Below, piece by piece: positions 1 through 4,819 of a DNA stretch of 5,619 nucleotides (positions are counted from its first letter, which is position 1; every line of letters begins with the position of its first letter). The stretch is from Clostridiales bacterium DTU092 (GTDB lineage Bacteria > Bacillota > Clostridia > Caldicoprobacterales > Caldicoprobacteraceae): NCBI GenBank assembly GCA_001513505.1, contig LFTM01000141.1:1614-7232 (forward strand), given 5' to 3'. The translations under genes were made by a program, and so were the position numbers. The notes under the pieces are model-generated. The model made no database searches, was not told where the DNA came from, and saw nothing but the letters and a program-made list of their open reading frames with translations.

Positions 1-913
1 TCAGATTACCCCATTTTCTAATCACAAATATTGTAAGAATATTGCTTACCATCTGAGTATATATGGTAATCTCCAAATAACTCATTTTCAGGTAATCAAG
101 CATATAGGCACTGAAGAACGGCCCTGAAATATTAACTCCGAATACCCAGACGGCCCAAAAAATTAAATATCTTCTAAAATTAGGATGCCGCAGCACCTCG
201 TTGGACATTTTTCTCATCGAGACCCTGTAAGGCACTTTTACCATGGGAGGGTCCTTAACACGTATAAAACACGCGATGTCCAGCAGGGCAAATATGGTAA
301 CTATGCTGAATACCAGAGCAAACCCGGCAAATCCTCCGATAAGATCCAGGGCATAACTTGCCAGCAGTCCTCCTATCATTCCTGTAAATGTGAACACCAT
401 CTGCCGCTGGCTGAAAAAACGCCCCCGTATTTTCAGTGGAACCAATGCTGCCATCCAGGATATAAATGTAACACCATTAAAAGCACTGCCTACGGCTGAG
501 ATCAGCAGAAAAAATACTATAAGACCTATGGTAAGGCCTTTTAATTCTTCAGGAATAATCAAAGGGAGGACTACCACCGGAATGATGGAAAGACGCTGAA
601 GCACGCCTCCTATCATAAACAGCTTTTTTCTGGCGCCGGTTTTCTCCAACACATATGCAGCTATCATCTGGAACAAGCCGCTCATAACGGGAAGCCCCAT
701 AAGTATTCCGTACATGAATTCGCTAACACCAAGATGACGAATAAAACCGGCAAAAGGGGCACCATTTAAGCATACGAAAAACACAAACCCCAAACTTACA
801 CCCAAAACAACCCTGTTTAAGTCCAGCCTTAAATCATCGGTAATAGCCAGATTCTTGAATAATAATATCTTTTGTCTTAATAATAATATTTTATGCTTCA
901 ATTTTGTACCCAT
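1..913 (-). CDS. MFS transporter, C-terminus cut off by window edge
   Basis: A reading frame open for 304 codons runs from an ATG at 913 off the left edge, so the C-terminal part is missing. The product is a hydrophobic integral membrane protein with a basic cytosolic N-terminus (residues 1-30) and about eight visible membrane segments (roughly 34-55, 67-88, 97-118, 126-147, 172-190, 195-215, 250-268, 280-300). The loop KIRGRFFSQRQ (161-171) after SWMAALVP (152-159), and NISGPFFSAYML near 261-272, match a Firmicutes MFS family usually annotated only as 'MFS transporter'. Substrate is unknown. It lies 64 bases after nagA on the same strand with no clear promoter between, so co-transcription is likely and amino-sugar or muropeptide-related transport is a guess. 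Start choice is moderate: GAGGT lies only one base before the ATG, while a GGGGG tract (924-928) sits about ten bases upstream, as it does before nagA. Confidence 0.88.
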   Translation of the reverse strand, partial: MGTKLKHKILLLRQKILLFKNLAITDDLRLDLNRVVLGVSLGFVFFVCLNGAPFAGFIRHLGVSEFMYGILMGLPVMSGLFQMIAAYVLEKTGARKKLFMIGGVLQRLSIIPVVVLPLIIPEELKGLTIGLIVFFLLISAVGSAFNGVTFISWMAALVPLKIRGRFFSQRQMVFTFTGMIGGLLASYALDLIGGFAGFALVFSIVTIFALLDIACFIRVKDPPMVKVPYRVSMRKMSNEVLRHPNFRRYLIFWAVWVFGVNISGPFFSAYMLDYLKMSYLEITIYTQMVSNILTIFVIRKWGNL

Positions 914-977
914 TACCTCAATTCCCCCAAATATCAATGCACAAACAAACTGCTCCATTCATGGAATACTTGCTTTA

Positions 978-2117
978 TTAATATCGGTTACCATTTATAA
1001 AAACCATATTTACATTAAGGTTTTTGTCCAGGATTACCAGATCCGCATCGAAACCTTTTTCTATCCGCCCCTTACGGTGGCCCACACCGGCTATAGCGGC
1101 CGGTACTTCTGCAAGCATCCTGATAACATCATTGACTTCAAAGCCGATAGAAACCATGTTACGTAAAGCCTGATCCTGTGTGAGGGTGCTCCCCGCCAAA
1201 TTGCCTCCTCTCTTCAACCGGGCTACACCCTGGACGACAACTACCTCTTCCGAACCTAAAAAATACTCTCCGTCATCCATACCTGTAGCAGCCAATGAAT
1301 CGGTGATCAAAGCAACCTTGCTAAAACCTTTTACACCAACGGCAATCTTCAGAGCTACAGGATGAACATGGACAAAATCAGCAATCAGTTCGATGGTTGT
1401 ATCCTCTCTTTCCATAAAAGCTCCTACCGCTCCCGGCTCTCTGTGCTTTAATGGAGTCATCGCATTGTAAAAATGGGTTGCATGGCTCATGCCCCACTCA
1501 ATTCCTTCTATACATTTTTCGTAGCTGGCAGCAGTGTGACCCATGGAAACGACTATACCGTTATTTACTAAATATTCTGTTAATTCCTGCGCGCCTTCAA
1601 TATCCGGAGCCATGGTTATTCTTCTTACGATCCCCTCATACTCACCTACCAGTTCAGCAAAATTATCACGGCTGGCAGGAAGTATATATTTCTCAGCCTG
1701 AGCGCCTTTTGCACGGGAGTTTATAAAGGGACCTTCCAGATGAACACCTATAATCTGCGCTCCCTGAGACTGTTTTTTCATAATTTCGTTAACAGCTTTC
1801 AAACTGTTCCGGGTTGCCTCCAGTGAAGAAGTGGTAGTGGTAGCTAAAAATGAAGTTGTACCATGACCGGCTACAAACTTAGCCATCTCTTCCAGAGATT
1901 CCACACTTCCGTCCATAACATCCCGGCCTGCACAACCATGGATATGGATGTCAATAAAACCCGGGCAAACATAGCATCCGTCAACATTAACCACCTGTTC
2001 CCCTTCGTAACTGCCACTTGGAACTATATCAAGGATCTTTCCATTTTCCAGAAGGATGTCGGCATTATATCTCCAACCGTCTCCCTGATATACAATTCCG
2101 CCCTTTATAACCTTCAT
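978..2117 (-). CDS. nagA: N-acetylglucosamine-6-phosphate deacetylase
   Basis: This cytosolic amidohydrolase converts GlcNAc-6-phosphate to glucosamine-6-phosphate and acetate, the first committed step of amino-sugar catabolism and wall recycling. The 379-residue length is typical. Visible family motifs are the metal-binding HxH in GFIDIHIHG (H58, H60), HLEGPFIN with metal ligand E128, GHTAASYE with H194, THFYNAMTPLKHREPG with H215, and the catalytic aspartate in ITDSLAATGM (D273). All expected metal and catalytic positions are present, so the enzyme should be active. The start is taken as ATG at 2117, preceded by a GGGGG ribosome-binding tract (2127-2131) at nine bases; an in-frame TTG at 2126 would sit only one base from that tract and is less likely. 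It is the first gene of a probable operon with the downstream MFS carrier. No glucosamine-6-phosphate deaminase (nagB) or regulator is in view. Confidence 0.96.
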   Translation of the reverse strand: MKVIKGGIVYQGDGWRYNADILLENGKILDIVPSGSYEGEQVVNVDGCYVCPGFIDIHIHGCAGRDVMDGSVESLEEMAKFVAGHGTTSFLATTTTSSLEATRNSLKAVNEIMKKQSQGAQIIGVHLEGPFINSRAKGAQAEKYILPASRDNFAELVGEYEGIVRRITMAPDIEGAQELTEYLVNNGIVVSMGHTAASYEKCIEGIEWGMSHATHFYNAMTPLKHREPGAVGAFMEREDTTIELIADFVHVHPVALKIAVGVKGFSKVALITDSLAATGMDDGEYFLGSEEVVVVQGVARLKRGGNLAGSTLTQDQALRNMVSIGFEVNDVIRMLAEVPAAIAGVGHRKGRIEKGFDADLVILDKNLNVNMVFINGNRY

Positions 2118-2126
2118 ACAAAACAA

Positions 2127-2131
2127 CCCCC
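2127..2131 (-). promoter_or_regulatory. nagA ribosome-binding site that decides the start
   Basis: A GGGGG run on the minus strand lies nine bases before ATG 2117. It is a weaker match to the anti-Shine-Dalgarno sequence than GGAGG but is the only purine tract at a proper distance, and it favours ATG 2117 over TTG 2126. Confidence 0.5.
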
Positions 2132-2135
2132 AATT

Positions 2136-2181
2136 AAAAAAAGCCCCCTTGGCAACCCGAAAGTGCCTTAAACCAAGGAGG
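2136..2181 (-). terminator. Terminator-like hairpin in nagA leader (candidate attenuator)
   Basis: In minus-strand RNA, CCUCCUUGG (2181-2173) can pair with CCAAGGGGG (2152-2144) over nine pairs including one U-G, followed directly by GC and seven U residues (2142-2136). The same change would be a C-A mismatch in plus-strand RNA, so the structure favours minus-strand transcription. The loop holds a second hairpin: GGCACU and GGUUGCC close a UUCG tetraloop with one bulged U. It shares the CC at 2151-2152 with the outer stem, so two alternative pairings exist. The hairpin lies between the likely nagA promoter and its ribosome-binding site, which suggests premature termination control. It could instead be the terminator of a lost upstream minus-strand gene. 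Confidence 0.6.
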
Positions 2182-2208
2182 TATTATAATGTTCTTTTAC
2201 TCATGTGT

Positions 2209-2237
2209 ATTTTATCATTTTTATTCCGCCTTTACAA
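2209..2237 (-). promoter_or_regulatory. Probable sigma-A promoter of nagA
   Basis: On the minus strand, a -35 TTGTAA (2232-2237) and a -10 TAAAAT (2209-2214) are separated by exactly 17 bases. Transcription would begin near 2202, giving a leader of about 85 bases before the nagA start at 2117. A second AT-rich hexamer, TATAAT, lies closer to the gene near 2183-2190 but has only a poor -35 at the right distance. Confidence 0.55.
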
Positions 2238-2301
2238 TACCGATCCAAGCGGCCTCCATTATTTTGTATCGCTTTATATACCAAGGTTTGCAAGCATTCC
2301 T

Positions 2302-2484
2302 GCTTTATATGAAGAATATTATTTCAATCACTGGAGTTCCAAGGCTAAGAGCCTGTAAAACTTGCTCCGGTGCCTTCATCAAACTCGCTTCGCTCAAACA
2401 ATGATTCGGCTTATCCCTTCGCTTCGTTAACAGGCTCTAAGCCTTTTCACAAGGTAACTTCCATAGTATTCTTCTATATTATGC
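2302..2484. repeat. Foldback inverted-repeat element, MITE-like or structured RNA
   Basis: The core arms at 2341-2356 (AAGGCTAAGAGCCTGT) and 2430-2445 are reverse complements at 15 of 16 positions, with a further AAC/GTT pairing just inside (2359-2361 with 2426-2428). Outside the core, a looser match continues with gaps: GGAGTTCC (2333-2340) against the reverse complement of the bases at 2453-2462, and GAAGAATATTAT (2311-2322) against the reverse complement of 2463-2474 (11 of 12). The central loop of about 65 bases carries the 7-base motif CGCTTCG twice in direct orientation (near 2386-2392 and 2420-2426). No open reading frame or clear target-site duplication is seen. It could be a decayed miniature transposable element, an interspersed repeat, or a structured non-coding RNA. 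Confidence 0.55.
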
Positions 2485-2653
2485 GTCAATATGGAAACCA
2501 TTGATTGTTTTCTAACGCAGACTATAGTAAAATAAAATATCGGGAACACCATACCGGTTTATCAACTTTATTCAACTTTCTTGTCCAATGCAATGAAGCT
2601 GCTTTAACTTTAATCACAATTATCAATATATCAGCTTATTTATTACAACACGA
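2485..2653. other. AT-rich spacer without a recognisable gene
   Basis: This part of the long gap between nagA and the flavin oxidoreductase gene shows no credible coding frame on either strand. It contains a small tandem duplication, TCAACTTT at 2562-2569 and again at 2572-2579, and otherwise only AT-rich sequence leading into the promoter at 2654-2683. Confidence 0.5.
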
Positions 2654-2683
2654 TTAATAATTTTTAGCGTTATCATCTATAAT
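2654..2683 (+). promoter_or_regulatory. Probable sigma-A promoter of the flavin oxidoreductase gene
   Basis: A perfect -10 TATAAT (2678-2683) is preceded at 18 bases by TTAATA (2654-2659), a four-of-six match to the -35 consensus. Transcription would start near 2690, leaving a leader of about 50 bases with no obvious structure. Confidence 0.6.
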
Positions 2684-2740
2684 GAAGCTTATTTGGAGTT
2701 TTCAGCATCTTAAACAGTAAAAAAACAGGGAGGTATTTAT

Positions 2741-3796
2741 ATGGCCCACTTATTTTCACCAATTAAAATCAAAAACAAGGAAATTAAAAACCGGATCGTT
2801 ATGCCGCCTATGGTGTATTTTGGATGTGCAGGCGATGATGGATTTGTTACTGAAAAACATGTCCGTCACTACGAAGCGAGGGCAAAAGGAGGAACAGGCC
2901 TTATTGTAGTTGAAGCAGCATGTGTAACCAGGGATGGCCGTTTATCCAGCGATCAGCTGGGTATATGGTCGGATGACCATATTAAAGGATTAGAACAGCT
3001 TGTCCGGGTTTGTCATAATTATGGTGCTACCGTGCTGATCCAAATTCACCATGCCGGTTTAAAAACACCGCGCAACGTGGCAGAAGTGGCTTTTGCCCCG
3101 TCTCAACATTCAGATGATACCGACAGACCTGTCAGGGAACTGACCATTGAAGAAATAAAAGCAATACAGAATGACTTCATAAAAGCCGCTCAAAGAGCTC
3201 AGGAAGCCGGTTTTGACGGTATCGAGTTTCACGGCGCCCATGGCTATTTAATATCCCAGTTTGCATCCCCAATCACCAATAGAAGAACAGATCAGTACGG
3301 CGGCAGCTTGGAAAACAGAATGAGATTTGTGGTAGAAATAATACAACAGCTGAAGGATATGGTTGATGAAGATTTTATTATAGGATACCGGATGGGCGGA
3401 AATGAACCTACTTTGGAGAACGGGATTCAGATTGCAAAGATTCTGGAAGCCGCCGGTGTCGATCTCTTGCACGTCTCATCGGGAATTAGTTCACCTGACT
3501 ATCCTCAGCCCGAAGTACCTGAAGGGTTCCCGGAAAACTCAATCGTATACTGCGGTACCCAGATAAAAAGCAGAGTAAATATTCCGGTCATTGTGGTCAA
3601 CGGAATACGTACACCTCAACAGGCTGAATACCTGATAGAAAACAATCTTGCCGATATGGTGGCCGTCGGCCGTGGGCTTCTTGTGGACCCTGACTGGGCC
3701 GACAAAGCAAAACACGGCTCCCAAATAGTGCCGTGCCAGCAATGTAAAAGATGTTTATGGTATACGGATCCAAACAAGTGCCCGGCTATAAATTGA
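2741..3796 (+). CDS. Old Yellow Enzyme family NADH:flavin oxidoreductase
   Basis: This 351-residue protein is a single FMN-binding TIM barrel of the Old Yellow Enzyme family, which reduces activated C=C bonds or related electrophiles using NAD(P)H. Visible elements are the N-terminal strand NRIVMPPM (17-24), Q101 in LIQIHHAG, the substrate-binding pair H164 and H167 with Y169 in FHGAHGYL, the signature PITNRRTDQYGGSLENRMRF (177-196), R217, and the phosphate-binding VNGIR (286-290) and GRG (310-312). The cysteine found in YqjM-type enzymes near residue 26 is a valine (V25). The C-terminus carries four cysteines (332, 335, 338, 347; CX2CX2CX8C) that resemble the Fe-S segment of multidomain 2-enoate or dienoyl-CoA reductases, yet no NAD(P)-binding domain follows. 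The start is supported by AGGGAGGT (2727-2734), seven bases before the ATG. It appears monocistronic; the natural substrate is unknown. Confidence 0.93.
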   Translation: MAHLFSPIKIKNKEIKNRIVMPPMVYFGCAGDDGFVTEKHVRHYEARAKGGTGLIVVEAACVTRDGRLSSDQLGIWSDDHIKGLEQLVRVCHNYGATVLIQIHHAGLKTPRNVAEVAFAPSQHSDDTDRPVRELTIEEIKAIQNDFIKAAQRAQEAGFDGIEFHGAHGYLISQFASPITNRRTDQYGGSLENRMRFVVEIIQQLKDMVDEDFIIGYRMGGNEPTLENGIQIAKILEAAGVDLLHVSSGISSPDYPQPEVPEGFPENSIVYCGTQIKSRVNIPVIVVNGIRTPQQAEYLIENNLADMVAVGRGLLVDPDWADKAKHGSQIVPCQQCKRCLWYTDPNKCPAIN

Positions 3797-3810
3797 TCCT
3801 TCTATAGCCG
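3783..3810 (+). repeat. Hairpin spanning the stop codon of the flavin oxidoreductase
   Basis: CGGCTATA (3783-3790) and TATAGCCG (3803-3810) are perfect 8-base inverted repeats, and the TGA stop (3794-3796) lies in the 12-base loop. No U tract follows, so it is not a standard terminator. It might stabilise the 3' end of the message, or be chance. Confidence 0.45.
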
Positions 3811-3894
3811 TTGCACCATGCAGGTGTACAATCCCCATTCGTTTCTACATATACTATCTTGCCAACCCTGCGACCGGCTTGCTGTTTTAATACC

Positions 3895-3932
3895 AAAAGG
3901 CCTTCCCGTATTAATACGGAAAGGCCTTTTTT
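3895..3932. terminator. Bidirectional intrinsic terminator between converging genes
   Basis: The arms 3895-3911 (AAAAGGCCTTCCCGTAT) and 3914-3930 pair at 16 of 17 positions around a very short AT loop. The stem is flanked by T runs in both directions: TTTTTT at 3927-3932 on the plus strand, and TTTT opposite 3895-3898 on the minus strand. It ends the flavin oxidoreductase transcript (stop at 3796, about 100 bases upstream) and the trpP transcript (stop at 3947-3949). Confidence 0.9.
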
Positions 3933-3946
3933 ATATCCCGCATATT

Positions 3947-4489
3947 TTATACTGCTTCTGAATCTTTCCTATGCAACCTTCTGTTGTAAAGCCTTCCGGT
4001 CTGCTTCAAAGCCCCGAACAGAAGCGCCACTAAAAATACGTTACCAATTGCTGCAGGAAGAACAGCCGTTACAAAAGCGCCAATAAAGATCTGCGGGGGA
4101 AAAACCTTTAACAGAATTGCTGAACCTAGGAACACACACCCGCTCAGAAGGGTACCGGCTATGGGAACTGCAATAGAAAGTACGTACTGATTGATAAACC
4201 TTCTGGACAGCTGAATTCCGGCAATCAAAACTCCAGTTGTGATAAGCTTATCAATCACATTGGGAATAAACCCTCCCGGCACGTTGGTTGTAAGACCCGA
4301 CAGTAAGCCGGCAGCTATACCTGCAACAAAACCTACTTTAACGTCCTCAAATGTTAACAAACAAAGGAATAACATAGCCAGAAGAAAATCCGGCTTAACG
4401 GGAGTCCCCGTTGAAGGTGTGACATAATGCAGTACTAAACCGATAGCAAGCAACAATCCAGCCAAAACAAAATCTCTCAAATTTTTCAC
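3947..4489 (-). CDS. trpP: Tryptophan transporter, TrpP family
   Basis: The 180-residue product is a small polytopic membrane protein that matches the TrpP (YhaG) tryptophan uptake family in length and motifs: AIGLVLHYVTP (15-25), the polar VKPDFLLAMLF (31-41), the GLTTNVPGGFIPNVIDK block (65-81) that is the strongest family signature, and VLPAAIGN (143-150). About five or six hydrophobic segments are visible (roughly 6-22, 34-47, 52-68, 83-95, 104-127, 134-160). The C-terminus is basic. The start is GTG at 4489, preceded by AAGGAG (4499-4504) at nine bases. It has its own promoter and a structured leader that looks like a tryptophan-dependent regulatory site, and it ends at the terminator shared with the converging oxidoreductase gene. 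The substrate rests on family resemblance; related small S-component-like transporters are the main alternative. Confidence 0.86.
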   Translation of the reverse strand: MKNLRDFVLAGLLLAIGLVLHYVTPSTGTPVKPDFLLAMLFLCLLTFEDVKVGFVAGIAAGLLSGLTTNVPGGFIPNVIDKLITTGVLIAGIQLSRRFINQYVLSIAVPIAGTLLSGCVFLGSAILLKVFPPQIFIGAFVTAVLPAAIGNVFLVALLFGALKQTGRLYNRRLHRKDSEAV

Positions 4490-4491
4490 AG

Positions 4492-4574
4492 CTCATCTCT
4501 CCTTATCTCATCTAAATTTTATTCTCACCAACCCGCACAGCCAATATATTGCTATAAAGGATCTCTGCAGTTGG
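4492..4574 (-). promoter_or_regulatory. trpP leader: 5' stem-loop plus NAG triplets over the ribosome-binding site
   Basis: On the minus strand, five triplets, UAG, GAG, AAG, GAG, GAG (4512-4514, 4507-4509, 4502-4504, 4497-4499, 4492-4494), are each separated by exactly two bases and cover the Shine-Dalgarno AAGGAG. A further GAG lies at 4524-4526, and GAG sequences recur just inside the gene (4474-4478). Upstream, CCAACUGCA (4574-4566) pairs with UGCGGGUUGG (4537-4528) with one bulged G, enclosing a smaller AGCAA/UUGGCU hairpin. NAG triplets with two-base spacers are the recognition pattern of the tryptophan-activated RNA-binding protein TRAP, which in Bacillus subtilis represses trpP translation through a site over its ribosome-binding region. 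TRAP binding here is inferred; purine-rich ribosome-binding regions can mimic the pattern. Confidence 0.5.
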
Positions 4575-4590
4575 ATTGAATATTAATGCA

Positions 4591-4619
4591 ATGATAACAC
4601 ACAAATCAAAAAATAGCAA
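4591..4619 (-). promoter_or_regulatory. Probable sigma-A promoter of trpP
   Basis: On the minus strand, TTGCTA (4614-4619) and TATCAT (4591-4596) are separated by 17 bases. Transcription would start near 4584, about ten bases before the leader stem-loop and about 95 bases before the GTG start. An A-tract lies further upstream (opposite 4667-4675). Confidence 0.6.
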
Positions 4620-4679
4620 CAGCAAATTTCTGCCTATCCTTCTGCACGGTGAACATGACATCCTGCTTTTTTTTTAAGC

Positions 4680-4697
4680 TATACCAGACTTGGTATA
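4680..4697. repeat. Perfect palindrome upstream of the trpP promoter
   Basis: TATACCA (4680-4686) and TGGTATA (4691-4697) are perfect 7-base inverted repeats with a four-base spacer, about 60 bases upstream of the trpP -35 element. The shape fits a dimeric repressor or activator operator, but no regulator is identified and it may simply be spacer sequence. Confidence 0.4.
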
Positions 4698-4716
4698 AAA
4701 TCCAAATTAAAATATC

Positions 4717-4754
4717 AAAAGGGTTCCGCCACGATGACACGTGGAATGAAACCC
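4717..4754 (-). terminator. Intrinsic terminator downstream of the SleB-like gene
   Basis: In minus-strand RNA, GGGUUUC (4754-4748) pairs with GGAACCC (4727-4721), and CCACG (4744-4740) with CGUGG (4733-4729), around a six-base loop and a small internal loop. UUUU (4720-4717) and a U-rich stretch follow. One pair is U-G in this orientation and would be a mismatch on the other strand, which supports use by the minus-strand gene ending at 4820. Confidence 0.75.
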
Positions 4755-4814
4755 CTAAAACTTGTTGTATTTAACAACGCGCTTGTATTAGTTTCTGTAT
4801 AAACCGTTTTAGGG
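4753..4814 (-). other. Structured 3' region after the SleB-like gene
   Basis: Immediately after the stop codon, CCCUAAAAC (4814-4806) and GUUUUAGGG (4761-4753) form a perfect nine-pair stem closing 44 bases. Those bases can fold into two small hairpins, GUUU/AAAC and GUUGU/ACAAC, giving a three-way junction. The 3' strand of the closing stem overlaps the first two bases of the terminator stem. It may be part of the terminator region, an RNA-stability element, or an undescribed RNA. Confidence 0.45.
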
Positions 4815-4819
4815 CTTAA

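Noticed and set aside
855..1166. Plus-strand frame of 103 codons over the MFS/nagA junction, and similar plus-strand frames at 185-599, 1180-1726 and 1863-2171.
   Set aside because: They are antisense to well-supported nagA and MFS coding sequence and have no recognisable motifs or ribosome-binding sites.
2118..2126. In-frame TTG at 2126 as nagA start.
   Set aside because: It lies one base from the GGGGG ribosome-binding tract; ATG 2117 is at a normal distance and begins the usual family N-terminus.
2189..2404. Plus-strand 71-codon frame preceded by an excellent AAGGAGGT six bases before its ATG.
   Set aside because: The apparent ribosome-binding site is one arm of the nagA leader hairpin, the frame runs into the foldback element, the product has no recognisable domain, and no plus-strand promoter is evident.
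2386..2426. Repeated CGCTTCG motif as a possible CRISPR or integron-like array.
   Set aside because: There are only two short copies within one foldback element, without regular spacers.
3248..3742. Minus-strand frames within the flavin oxidoreductase gene.
   Set aside because: They are antisense to a strongly supported conserved protein and show no features of their own.
4711..4765. Possible T-box riboswitch for trpP, suggested by GGAACC-like sequence.
   Set aside because: The conserved T-box antiterminator core is absent, and the hairpin lies upstream of the trpP promoter, so it fits the SleB terminator better.
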